From positions 3,365,080-3,429,079 of the forward strand of contig KL647297.1 of assembly GCA_000727475.1 (NCBI GenBank): a stretch of 64,000 nt of DNA. The letters run 5' to 3'. The translations under genes were made by a program, and so were the position numbers. This DNA is from Sarcocystis neurona. Lineage: Eukaryota > Apicomplexa > Conoidasida > Eucoccidiorida > Sarcocystidae. This document shows positions 45,963 through 55,729 of this stretch, piece after piece. Positions within the stretch are counted from its first letter, which is position 1. Each line of letters starts with the position of its first letter. The notes under the pieces were generated by a model that worked only from the letters and a program-made list of their open reading frames with translations, did not search any database and was not told the DNA's origin.

Positions 45963-48900
45963 CATATATACACATGTATGTGCATACCTATATATACATG
46001 CACGTACATGTATATAGATATGGATAGGCGTACACACAAGAGACCAAAAACACATATATATACCTCTCTCTCTGTGTATATGTATACATATATATATACA
46101 CACATGTATGTATATATATATGAATGCGTGTGGGCATTCTCTCTTTTAATAGAGAGAGAAAAGATTCTAGAAAGTGAAAGCGGACTTTTTCAATATCGAG
46201 TTGTATTTATATAGATATAAATATATATATGTATATGTGTAGATAGGGAGACAAAGAAAGAAAGGAGGTCGACGCTAAGAAATATGGATAAATTATCATA
46301 CAAAAAGAACACATGCAAACCTTTATACACGTAGACACACACTCAAATTCAACAGGCAAGACATATACATATATATATATATATATATACACTCATATAT
46401 TTATATACGCGATTGCAAATTTACATATATATATATATATATTTATACGTATGTGAATATACCTATACATATATGGATACACGTGATTTCTCATTTATAC
46501 ATATATATATATGTATATATTTATCTGTGCCTAAATATCCATATATATATATATATATATACACTTGTATTGTTCACTTACAGATGTATATATACATATA
46601 TGTACATGTATATACAGATATTTATACGTATGCGAATACGGCTATATATATATATATTTGATTTTCCATATATATATATATATTTATCTGTATGTAAACA
46701 TGCACATGTGTGTTTATATATGTACAGATCCGCATATGTACTGTAAGGTGCGCAGTGTTATAATGAGGGAAGACTTTACGTAATAATAGTGAAATTCACA
46801 AGCCCACTTCCATACAAATATATATATATATATGTATATATATATTCATTCATATATATATATATATGAGATTACGTCCGTAGATATATGAGAGACGCCT
46901 TTTGTATAGATATGTGTGTAAATGGCAGGAGAGTCAATAGTCAACATGGCCCTCAAAAGAAGGAAATCGAAGAAGATTTTGCTAGTGGGAGATAAAGACA
47001 GGAACAGAGCTGCGGAGAAGATCAAATAGAAAAGAAATATTAAATTCTTCTAAAAGAATACTTTGAATACACGAGAATTTATAAACACAGAGCGAAGAAT
47101 GAGTGAAACATAGAGAGAGACACACACACACAGAGAGAGAGACAAACGTATGCAGTTATCTTGTTGGTAGTGGACCTGTGTGCCTCTCTCTCTCTCTCTA
47201 TATATATACATGGGAGGACCGGGGTATATACGAGACGGCTTAACAGAAATCCTTCGTAGTAGTAAGTGAGAAAAATTCACAGAGAAAGACACCAAGACAA
47301 AAAGAGTGCGTCGATAAATACAATATATATATATATATATGTATAGACATGAATCTAGTCACTTAATGCTAAACTTATACATATATATTCATAAGTACTA
47401 TTGAATATATGTCTAGACCCGAATCTATTTACTTACTCCTACATATATACATATATATGTGTGTGCATCTACATGCCTACATATAAACATATGTGCGTAT
47501 AGACGTACACCTACTTACTTGTTGTTGACTATATATATATATACAAACAGGGTGTATTTTTATCAATTGTTTAACATAGATATATATATGTATATATGTA
47601 TAAGTGTAAATCTACTCTGACTATATATATATGTACATCTAGGCGTACATTTATCTGCTGTTCAATATATATACATATATATATGTATATGTATATAGAT
47701 GTATACCTACTTATTTATTGTCGAATATATATATATGTACATGTGCACGTGAGTGTACACTCATTTATTCTTGATATATATATATATATATAGGTATAGA
47801 CGTGTGAAAATATATATATATAGGTATAGACGTATGTGTACGTACTTACCGTTGAATATATATGTATATACACACGTATATACATATGTATGCGCTGCTG
47901 AATCTACATACATATATGCATGTATTTACATATGTGAATGAATGTAGATACACGGGAAATCGCATTGTGGGGCCTATCCGCAATATTTGACAGCAGTATA
48001 CTGCTGAAGAGGGGAAGTTTATGTTAAGTATATGAAGACTAAACACTTTGTGGAGAATATAGAAAGTGGCAGGTTTAAGAGAAAGCATAAATGAGAGAGA
48101 AAGACAAAAGTATACAGGTATGTCCATACATGTATATAAATGTACTGAGGAAAAAAACGTATTTTCCTTGCCTTCATCGCCCTCTCCACGTCGCATGTGA
48201 GCAACATGTCCATCACAGAGAGTCGATCTTCCCCAGAAATCTTCCACAGGCGACGAAAGGAAACATCAAAAACAGCGCAGGACTCACGAGCCGCTTTATA
48301 CGCGTGCAGACTTCCCCTGCAAGCCCAAACAGCCCCAGCAGCATCACCCAAAAAAACAAGCAGCAGCAGCATCGGCAGCAGCAGCAGCAAAAAAGCAAGA
48401 CACCCGGTCCTAGCGGTCTCGGCAGCAGAATAGACGCAAACGTAGAAGCAGCAAGAAGAGCAGCAGCAGCCGCAGCAGCAGCAGCATTTCCAGCAACAAG
48501 AGAAAAACAATAGCAGCAGAAAAACCACCAACATCAGAGGTAGCTGCTCCAGGAGAAGCAACAACAGGAGCAGCAGCAACAGCAGGAGCAGGAGTAGGAG
48601 CAGCAGCAGCAACAGCAGCGGGAGCAGGAGCAGCAACAGCAGCAGGAGCAGGAGTAGGAGTAGCAGGAGCAGCAAGAGCAGCAGCAGGAGCAGCAAGAGC
48701 AGCAGCAACAACAGCAGGAGCAGCAACAGCAGGAGCGGCAGTAGCAAGAGCAGCATCCATCGCCACACCAGGTGCAATAGCAGCAGCGGCAACAAAAAAC
48801 AAAAGTCGCGGGTGTCACCTACGGAGAGGCACGCAGAGATGGAGGACCAGATAAAGGGAGAGCACAACAGATCAAAGGAGAGAGAAGCCACAGAGAAAGG

Positions 48901-49514
48901 GAAAGAAAGGAAGAACGAGACGCACGCATGTAGACAAATAGATAGATATATACGTCGAAGGTATAGTCACGTAAAGACTCTCGCGCATATGTGTAGACAA
49001 GCAGCTCCGCATGCAGCCACACACGGGGGCACGAAGGAACAATATAGAGAGGAAAAGGATTTGTGTATTTATTTGAATAGGCCAAGCGGCAGAAAGTGAC
49101 ATTCGTGTAGAGAGTTAATGACAGGAAATAAAATTCCCTTCTTCGGCAACAGAAAGGAGAGAACGATATATGAAGAGCGGAATGCTGGCAAGCAGGCGCA
49201 CACCTGCAAAAGCTACACTCACTTACCTATATAAATGTCCATACATTTATATACAGACACGTGCACATATATAGAAATACACGTACATACAAGTGGATAT
49301 ATATACATACAGGTTTATACAACTATATATACGTATATATACATATATATTGACATGAGCAAAGGGGAAGTATGTATGCATATAGAGAGAGAGAGAGAGT
49401 CACACACCTATGTAGATGTCTATATATAGAGGCAAGTGTACACATATATATATGCACCTACATACAAATGTATATATATCCATACGTTTATACAGACATA
49501 TATATGTATATGTA

Positions 49515-49546
<32 letters not shown>

Positions 49547-52500
49547 CTGAGGTGAACAGAGAGGCATATATGTATGCACGTATGTGTGTATATATATATA
49601 AAGTGAGACTCACACACGTATGTAGACGTCCATGTATTTATATATAGACGTGTGTGCATATATATATATATATATTTACATGAGAAAAAGGTGTACATAT
49701 ATACACATATGTATATAGACATAAGCCGAGACTCACACACGTACATAGATGTCTACGTATTATATATATAGACATGTATACATACACACACATATATATA
49801 TGCACGTATATAGAAGTGTGTGTATATACGTTTATACAAATATGTATACATATATATTAACATATACAAAGAGGTATATTCATATATATATATGAAGTGA
49901 CACACATATGTATGTCGATATGATGCACGTGAACAGTTATATTGTTGCTGTAGCGGTATAAAGGCAGAAGTATAACATCCACCTACACATCTATAAATAT
50001 ATACATATATACATATGGACAGTACACACCAACATTCACATATATATAGATAGAGATAAAGGCACTTACATCAAAGTAGAGATATATGAGGAGAAGAAGA
50101 GCCTTCACCATCGTTTCCTCTATTCATACGTTGGCTTTCTAGTACTTCCCCCTTTTCCTGTCTGTGTGCCTCTGTCTCTCTCCCTCTCTCTCTCCCTGTC
50201 TCCCTCTGTCCTTCCCTGTCCCCCTCCCTGTCCCCCTCCCTGTCTCCCTCTCTGTCTCCCTCCCTGTCTCCCTGTCTCTCTCCCCGTCTCTCTCCCCGTC
50301 TGTCCCTGTCCCCCTCTGTCCTTTCCTGTCCCCTCCTGTCTCTCTCTNNNNNNNNNNNNNNNNNNNNNNNNNNNNNNNNNNNNNNNNNNNNNNNNNNNNN
50401 NNNNNNNNNNNNNNNNNNNNNNNNNNNNNNNNNNNNNNNNNNNNNNNNNNNNNNNNNNNNNNNNNNNNNNNNNNNNNNNNNNNNNNNNNNNNNNNNNNNN
50501 NNNNNNNNNNNNNNNNNNNNNNNNNNNNNNNNNNNNNNNNNNNNNNNNNNNNNNNNNNNNNNNNNNNNNNNNNNNNNNNNNNNNNNNNNNNNNNNNNNNN
50601 NNNNNNNNNNNNNNNNNNNNNNNNNNNNNNNNNNNNNNNNNNNNNNNNNNNNNNNNNNNNNNNNNNNNNNNNNNNNNNNNNNNNNNNNNNNNNNNNNNNN
50701 NNNNNNNNNNNNNNNNNNNNNNNNNNNNNNNNNNNNNNNNNNNNNGTCCCTGTCCCCTCCTCGTCCTTCCTGTCCCCTCCCTCGTCTCTCTCTCTCTCCC
50801 TGTCCCCCTCCCTCGTCTCCCCGTCCTCTCCCCCTCCCCGTCCCCCTCTCTGTCTCCCTCCCTGTCTCCCTGTCTCTCCCTGTTTCTCTTCTCGAGGAAC
50901 TTCCCTTTTCAGAAACGTACCTAAATGTTTGTAGAGGCAGCAGACATTCGTTGAAGTAATCGAAATGAGAGACCCCAAGACTTCTCCAGAAGTTTACAAG
51001 AGATTCGTTTCTCTTTGCTTGACGCATTTGATAAAATATGTCGTCCATCGAATTCATTTGAGTCTCATCATCTACAAACAAATCTTCTTCTTCTCCTTTC
51101 GCTTCTCCAAGTTCCCCTCTTCCTGCTACTCCTTTTCTCTCTTCTTCACCTCGTCTTTCTTTCTCTTTGATCTCCTCTTCTTCTTTATCATCTTCTCTCC
51201 ATCCTTTCTCTTCTTCTTCTTCTCCCCTTTTGTGTGCCTCCTGAATAGCCACAAAAAAGGAACGCCGAGGGACTGCTTGTCCTGCTGCGTCCTCCTCCTG
51301 CTGCTGCTGTGGCTGCTCCTGCTGCTCCTCCTCCCAACGCGCCTCTTGACAACCTTTCGACGCTTCCTTCTCCTCCTCCTTCTCCGTCTCCTGCTGCTGC
51401 TGTCCCTCGCGCTGCTGCTGCTTCTGCTGCTGCTGCAGAGGAAGACGAATGGGAGTCGCTGCGGCTCTAAGTCGCTGCTGCCGCTCCTCTTCTCCCCACA
51501 CAGACCGCGGCTCCCGTCTCCCCTCCTGCTGCACCCGGATCCCGCGTTTTTCTTGCATTTGCTGCTGCTGCTGTCGGATGTGTGGGGCTTTCACTACTCC
51601 TGCAAGGTGCGCTGCTTCTTGATGAAAGAGAAATTCTCGCTGTCTTCTAGCGACCACCGCTGCTGCTTCTGTTGCTGCAGCACCCGCAGAAAAATCCCCT
51701 GCTTCTCCATGGCTGTCGCCCATCTCCTCGTCCTCCTTATCTGCTGCTACTGCAGCTGCTGCTCTCTCTCTCTTTCCCAACAAGTAATCTAGCCTTTCCA
51801 TGCTGCTGTTGCTGCTGTCTTCGTAAGAGGAGAAGCACGTGGAGGAGCCGGAAGCAGCAGCAGCAGCAGAGTCGACGACACCAGGAGCAGGAGCAGAACC
51901 GAAGACACCAGCACCAGCAGCAGCAGCCGCAGAATAAGAAGCAGCAGCAGTAACAGCAAAAGGTGGATGAGGTTTTCCAGGCGAACTCCTCGCAGCAGCA
52001 GCAGCACTGCTGTGGCACGTCTGTCCAGCACGAGAGGCAGCAGGAATATCAGCAGCAGCAGAGAACGAGGAAAGGAACGATGGTGAAAAAGAAGAAGGCG
52101 GTGCGTCTCTTGCTGCTACTCCTCCCACTTCTGCTCCTGTTTGTGCGACTCCTGACCCTGCCGTTGCTATATGTGCTGCTCTTGCTTCCGCTGCTGCTGT
52201 TGTTCCTCCTCCTCCTTGCCGGACTGCTCTTGCTTCGGCTGCTGCTGCTGCCCTTGCTGCTGCCGCCCTTGCTGCTGCTGCTCTTGTGTTTAAATCAGGG
52301 AAATTCTCATTCGTTCGCCTTCGCGAATACAGCTCACAAACAAGTCGATCACGCATGCGAGCATTAGCAGCAGCAACTACCACAGCAGGAGCTGCTGCTG
52401 CTGCTCTTGAATCTGCCGCAGTGGTTTCTGCTGCTGCTGCTGCTGCAAGACGACCAGAATCTGCTGCATCTTCATGTAGACGGTCAGGGGAGGTATCCCT

Positions 52501-55500
52501 TTGACGCTGCTTCTGACTCAGCAGCTCCTGCTGCTGCGTTTCCTGTCGTCTTCTCCAACGAGAAGACTGCCGCCTGAACAGCTGCTGCTCCTGCTCACCG
52601 TCCTGCTGCAGCTGCCCACTGGTGTCTTGCTGTTGCTCCTCCTCCTCCTCCTCCTCCCCCTGCTCCTGATCCTGCTGCTGATGCATCCGCTGCTGCTCCT
52701 TCTCTTTGTTATCCTGTTGCTGCCCCTCGATCTGTTGCTGCTGCTGCTGCACAGTGCATTGCTTCTGTGGACTATTCTGGTGCCGCCTTTGGATTTGTAG
52801 CTGCTGCTGCCGAGGAATGCGTGGCTGCTGCTGCTGCTGCCGCCGCGGCTCTTCGCTGCCGACCCGCTTCTGTTGCTGCAGTTGAAGGCGTTGCTGCTGC
52901 TGCCGCAGCTCACGAAGGGTGCGTTGCTGCAGCGCATGCAGCAGGGGATCCACTTCTGTATCTCTTGCAATTGCTGCAGCATTTGAAGCAGCGGTCGCAG
53001 CGGCAGAAGAGTCACTTACAATGCTTAGCGGGTCTGCTGCTATTGGTGCTGGAGCAGGCAACGTCGCAGCAACAGCAGCAGCGCCAGCGCCCGTGACAGG
53101 GAGAAGAGAAGAGACACCAGCAGGTGCCGGATGAGAAAAGCAAGCAGTGGCAGCAGGAGGACTTCCAGGAGCAGCAACATTGACAGCAGCAGCAGGAGAA
53201 TTCGCAGCAGCAGCGGCAGCTGACTGCACAGCAGAGGGGCACGAAGGAGAAAGGCGAAATTGCACGAGAGGTGAGGACGCAGAAGAAGAGAAAGAATTAA
53301 CGGAAGAAGCAGCAGATGTTGTTGCAGGAAGCATGAGGTGCTTCAACTGCAAAGCAGCAAACGCATGCGGAGGAGGCGCCAGATGTTGCACCTCTTGTTG
53401 GTATCTAAAGAACGTTGCCGCTGCTTCTGTTGCTGCTGCGGCTGCGTCTGCCTCTCCTGCCTCTTCTGCTTCTGCTGCTGCTTCTGCTGCTGCTTCTGCT
53501 GCTGCTTCTTCTGCTGCTGCCACTCCTTCTGCTGTTGCTCCTGCTGCTGCTGCTTCGGGTGCTGCTGGTGCTCCTTCTGCTGCCGCTGTGGAGTCGGCAG
53601 AGAGCGCCCCCACCTCCCCTCCGGCAGCGGCAGCATCAACAGCGCAGCCAGCAGCAACAGCAGCAGCAAGACTCTCCACAGCGCCAGCAAGAGAACTCTC
53701 TCCCACAGCACCCTTGTCAGCAGCAGGGGAATTTTCAGCTACGGTAGACTCCGTCCCAGAAGCAGCGGCAGTAGCATCACCAACGTCTCCACCAGCGAAG
53801 ACAGCTACGGGAGAAGAAAGTGAAGCAGACGGAGCAGCAGCACCCGCAGTTAAGCCGTGCCGGCGACGCAGCCTTCTCTCAGGAGCAGCTGCAACATAAG
53901 CAGCAGCAGGTGCAGTAGAAGGAAGAGCCACCTGGGGGGGGGCAGCAGTAGGCGCAGAGGCAGCAGATGCAGCAGCGGGAATAGCAGCAACAGGAGCAGC
54001 AGTAGCTGGTGTCGGCCCAGGGGCAGCAGGAGCAGAAAGAGCAGCAGCAGGAATAGCAGCAGGATCAGTAGCAGGAGTAGTAGTCGTAGGCGCAAAGGTA
54101 CTAGTAGCAGAGGCAGCAGCGGGGAGTGGCTGTGGTCGGGCGGAGGAGGAAGCAGCAGCAGGAACTGTCACGCGAGGAGGAGCAGCAGGAGGAGGAGGAC
54201 GCGGACGGGAAGAAGAAACAGCAGGGAGGCTTCTGTGCGTAGCAGCAAATTTCCTCTTCATTCGTAGGATAGACACAAGGAGAGCCTCTGCCGGCAGAGT
54301 CTGTTGATGTAGAAAGGCTTCATAGGCAATATTGCTTCCTTCATTTTTTTCGACTGCGTACATCGGCTCTCGCCAGCCGCCTCTGCTGCTGCCGCTGCTG
54401 CAGTCGCCGTAAGAAAACGAGGGGACCGGAGGGGGACGAGCAGCAACAGCTGCAGTAGATTCTCCGACTGCAGCGGCACCTGCATCGGCCATGGTGCGGC
54501 CTTCCACTCTCCTCCGAGAAGGACGCTTCACCCGGGCGGCTGCTGCTGCTGCTGCCACGGCCGCATACGATGGAAGTCTACCAGCTACGTCTGCGCTGCT
54601 CGTTTTGTTGCTGCTGCTCGTGCTGCTGGTGTTAGTGCTGCTGGTGTCGCTGCTGCTGCTAAGAAAGGAAGGACGGCAGCGGGCATTCGTGAGCCGCTGC
54701 ATGCGAAGCTCTTCCTCGCGCTGCTGGCGACGGGCAGCTATTTTACGCGTGACTGGCCCGGAGCCAAAACAGCGTATGCCAGAAGAAGCATAGCAGCAAC
54801 AACAGCAGAGTGTCAAGGAGGAGGAAGAGGAAGAGAAGGAAGAGCAGGAGCAGCAGCAAGGTGAGACGAAGGAAGAGGACGGGTACGACGTGGAGGTGAG
54901 TGAGGAGAAGCAGCAGGAGGAAAAGGAAGAAGAGAGAGAGCAGCTGGACGGGGAGGAGGAGGAGGAGCAGCAGCAAAGGTACGGATAATTACGGAAGTGG
55001 CACTTCGTACATGAGTGCGAACAACGACCTCCTTTCACTCCCTTCCCACGTCGACTGCTGCTGCTGCTGCTCGCCGTTGACTCAGGGCTGCAGCTGCTCT
55101 GCCTGCTATCGCTGCCGCTGTAGGCGCCGCTCCTGCCGTGATTGCTGCTGCAATCACGGCAGCTGCTTGAACGACGGCTGGCGCAGTAGCAGCAGCAGCA
55201 GCGGCTGGTGGCGCCACTACTTCTGGTGAAACTGCCCCTGCAGCAGTGGTTGCTGCCACTGCAGCTCCTGCGGCTGTGGCTGCTGGAGTTGCTGCATACA
55301 AGGGGACCCCCGCTGCCCTGGGGGAAGAGCTTGAGACGGCTGTCTGGACGGGGTGACGGCACCGAGTACTTCCTCAACAACAGCAATGCTGCCTGCAGCA
55401 TTTTTCTCAGGCTTCTTCTCCTCCTGCTACTTCTCCTGCTACAGGTGTCACCGCTGCAACAGGGCGGCGCAGTACGGATGCTGCACCTTCGTGGCAGCTC

Positions 55501-55729
55501 CCAGGCAGCAGCGCATGCAGCTGAAGCAGCACGAGCAGCAGTATCACTTACACGGCAGCTGCAGCAGCGAGCAAAGCAGCAGCAGCAGAAGCAGAACAAC
55601 CCAGAGCCAGTAAAATATGTCACCACGAGTTGGATATGGCGTCACTGCGACATACGGGCAGGGGCGCACGTGCAGTGGCTCTACAGCTGCACAACTCTGT
55701 GAAGGATGTAATTCAGCTTCGTAGACCAT
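35095..55729 (-). CDS. GCVT: Glycine cleavage T-protein-like aminomethyltransferase, giant repeat-expanded gene
   Basis: The T-protein takes the aminomethyl group from the H-protein and passes its methylene to tetrahydrofolate, normally in mitochondria. Ten minus-strand exons were traced by homology and splice phase: 55729-55552, 55291-55050, 54723-50921, 48316-48172, 44664-44507, 42164-42104, 41634-41492, 40721-40626, 38211-35694 and 35280-35095. All phases match and the joined length is a multiple of three, about 2,509 residues. Family segments appear in the usual order: the N-terminal LLPLQ region, [77 protein letters not shown] and [10 protein letters not shown] normal family member has about 370-410 residues, so most of this protein is inserted Ala/Ser/Gln/Glu repeat. 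The first two exons, and so the start ATG at 55729, are the weakest part. An IBA57/YgfZ relative is less likely because the GEDG and EAGLP motifs are those of true T-proteins. Confidence 0.82.
35540..35680. repeat. Short TA microsatellite in the last T-protein intron
   Basis: CATATACACATATATATGTATATA run. The rest of the intron (35281-35540) is CAG-dense. Confidence 0.7.
35694..38211 (-). CDS. GCVT: T-protein exon 9: C-terminal domain with very large Ser/Ala/Gln insertions
   Basis: This 2,518-nt exon follows CTGCTGCAG. It starts [15 protein letters not shown], then runs through a Ser-rich block (37.7-38.1 kb) and an Ala/Pro/Ser block (36.95-37.4 kb). About 430 residues into the exon it returns to family sequence: [20 protein letters not shown], near 36.85-36.92 kb, ending in [12 protein letters not shown] near 36.7 kb. 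A second Gln/Ala insertion of over 250 residues follows. Last comes [20 protein letters not shown] (about 35.8 kb), the family's G.VTSG..SP.....IA strand. The chosen donor is GCAGCT|GTACTG in phase 0. The T-protein C-terminal barrel is thus broken into at least three pieces by repeats, but without a stop or frameshift. Confidence 0.8.
38212..40625. repeat. T-protein intron 8 with AGT-type triplets and minisatellites
   Basis: 2.4 kb intron. 38462-38556 holds three copies of a 35-40-bp unit (GAGATATACTCCGTTCTTCC). 38560-39720 is an imperfect AGT/CGT-triplet tract full of TAG and TAA on the plus strand. 39822-39935 holds three to four copies of a 34-bp GGCTGCCCGGCTGCC.TCTGCAGCGT unit. 40190-40215 and 40460-40490 are TA runs. 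Confidence 0.7.
40626..40721 (-). CDS. GCVT: T-protein exon 8: TGEDGVEF active-loop segment
   Basis: This 96-nt exon between CTTGCAG and CTCCG|GTAAAA reads [19 protein letters not shown], then [12 protein letters not shown]. The TGEDG.E motif is a hallmark of T-proteins and lines the folate pocket. The usual RxGYTGEDG tyrosine is replaced by Met here. The other two frames on this strand contain no family motif. Confidence 0.85.
40727..41480. repeat. CAG/GCAG-rich T-protein intron 7
   Basis: AGGAGCAGCAAGAGCAG-type repeats between exons 7 and 8. On the coding strand this is a CTG/pyrimidine tract leading into the CCCCTTGCAG acceptor. Confidence 0.55.
41492..41634 (-). CDS. GCVT: T-protein exon 7: [11 protein letters not shown] segment
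   Basis: After acceptor GGTGTTGCAG the frame reads [20 protein letters not shown] and then SAFELEMT, equivalent to the family's LRKLPFM...MEV region just before the GEDG loop. An Ala/Pro-rich insertion follows. The donor CCAAG|GTGGGG leaves phase 2, as exon 8 needs. A different donor after ELEMT (GTATCT) would be out of phase. Confidence 0.72.
42104..42164 (-). CDS. GCVT: T-protein exon 6, short linking exon
   Basis: This 61-nt candidate exon lies between acceptor GCGCGCAG and donor GCATGCAC|GTAGGC. Read in the phase left by exon 5, it gives [14 protein letters not shown], which aligns with the family strand preceding the LALQGP turn (xxLxVxDxxxLLALQG). It leaves phase 0, as exon 7 requires. 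It was chosen because it satisfies both phases and the alignment. Confidence 0.6.
42165..43340. repeat. CAG tandem arrays in T-protein intron 5
   Basis: 42290-42590: repeated GGCAGCAGCAGCAGCAGCGA units. 43030-43320: a 27-33-bp unit of AAAGAGAAGGAAGAGCAGCAG. They lie between exons 5 and 6; long frames in them are shadows. Confidence 0.6.
43380..44506. repeat. TA-rich part of T-protein intron 5, with 155-bp duplication
   Basis: TATATA and GATAGATA microsatellites. A 155-bp unit starting GTGATGAAGTA occurs at 44061 and 44216, with the copies diverged. Confidence 0.6.
44507..44664 (-). CDS. GCVT: T-protein exon 5: [11 protein letters not shown] segment
   Basis: A polypyrimidine acceptor (CTTGTTTTGTAG) opens a 158-nt frame reading [20 protein letters not shown] and then [11 protein letters not shown] and [10 protein letters not shown]. 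This matches the family's V.Y.LLLNE.GGI.DD....R....Y.L..N strand-turn region. In the family this segment carries the catalytic aspartate pair; here the pair reads E-D. The exon ends at TGCAG|GTACGT in phase 2. It is not CAG-rich and has normal codon use, so it stands out from the surrounding TA repeats. Confidence 0.82.
44665..48171. repeat. T-protein intron 4: CAG block then long TA block
   Basis: 44.7-45.6 kb is CAG/GCAG-rich and open on both strands. A plus frame ending [20 protein letters not shown] at 45.64 kb looks protein-like but has no other support. 45.78-46.87 kb and 47.15-47.96 kb are TA microsatellite with recurring GTATAGACGT.C.CCTACTTA units. Confidence 0.55.
48172..48316 (-). 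CDS. GCVT: T-protein exon 4: ESCAVFDVS folate-domain segment
   Basis: The acceptor GGGCTTGCAG opens a frame reading [19 protein letters not shown], then a [19 protein letters not shown] segment. This corresponds to the family's EH..R...GLFDVSHMG..+.G.DA..FL..L.TNDV. The best in-phase 3' end is ATGAAG|GCAAGG, a GC donor, because it joins exon 5 without a gap in the alignment ([17 protein letters not shown]). A GT lies a few bases further on (AATAC|GTTTTT), but it puts exon 5 out of frame. Upstream is a pyrimidine/CTG-rich stretch that reads as polyleucine and is intronic. Confidence 0.8.
48317..50347. repeat. T-protein intron 3, proximal part
   Basis: 48.34-48.80 kb is AGCAGCAGCAACAGCAGGAGC-type repeat. 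49.23-50.07 kb is a diverged tandem repeat of about 150-180 bp with CACACACGTATGTAGACGTC and TATATA. 50.16-50.34 kb is CTCCCTGTC pyrimidine satellite running into the gap. An AG|GTAAGTGAG donor-like site near 49231 (minus) has no exon before it. Confidence 0.6.
50348..50745. other. Assembly gap (N run)
   Basis: 398 undetermined bases inside a CTCCCTGTC satellite, within T-protein intron 3. Sequence on both sides (50160-50347 and 50746-50890) is the same satellite. Confidence 0.99.
50921..54723 (-). CDS. GCVT: Exon 3 of the T-protein gene: low-complexity N-terminal extension plus first T-protein helix
   Basis: This is an open stretch of 3,803 nt. It holds Ser-rich, then Ala/Pro-rich (about 53.2-54.2 kb), then Gln-rich (52.5-52.9 kb), Ala-rich and Glu/Lys/Gln-rich segments (51.1-51.5 kb). 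Only the last 40 or so residues resemble the enzyme: [19 protein letters not shown] followed by [10 protein letters not shown], matching the family start where an LG and a PxQ precede the AR..GLFDVS motif. The exon ends at a TTTAG|GTACGT donor at 50921 and splices in phase to 48316, giving [15 protein letters not shown]. The frame stays open beyond 50921 into a GA-rich repeat and an assembly gap, but that part is intron. The acceptor at 54723/54724 was picked because it keeps phase with the upstream exon; nearby alternatives exist. Confidence 0.75.
55050..55291 (-). CDS. GCVT: Candidate second exon of the T-protein gene, alanine-rich
   Basis: The acceptor CCTTGTATGCAG opens an Ala/Val/Pro-rich frame of 80 codons. 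A donor GAC|GTGGGA leaves phase 0, which fits the exon 3 start at 54723. Composition is the only other support. Confidence 0.4.
55552..55729 (-). CDS. GCVT: Candidate first exon of the T-protein gene
   Basis: An ATG in a CCATGG context opens a 178-nt frame ([14 protein letters not shown]..) that ends at a textbook CCGT|GTAAGT donor. It contains a short leucine-rich hydrophobic stretch, which might act as a targeting or anchor segment. Its phase matches the acceptor at 55291. There is no homology to confirm that it belongs to the same transcript. Confidence 0.4.

Noticed and set aside
44507..48316. IBA57/YgfZ-type protein instead of T-protein
   Set aside because: ESCAVFDVS and YALLLDSRG could fit either, but the TGEDG loop, [10 protein letters not shown] and LPFVQHNY segments further on are T-protein features.
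48410..48802. Ala- or Leu-rich minus-strand protein upstream of T-protein exon 4
   Set aside because: It is a simple CTG-type tract leading into the TTGCAG acceptor of exon 4, and exon 3 joins exon 4 in phase without it.
50071..55626. One uninterrupted protein of about 1,850 residues on the minus strand
   Set aside because: The frame crosses a GTACGT donor at 50921, then a GA-rich satellite and a 398-base N run. T-protein homology continues in phase at 48316, so everything after 50921 is intron.
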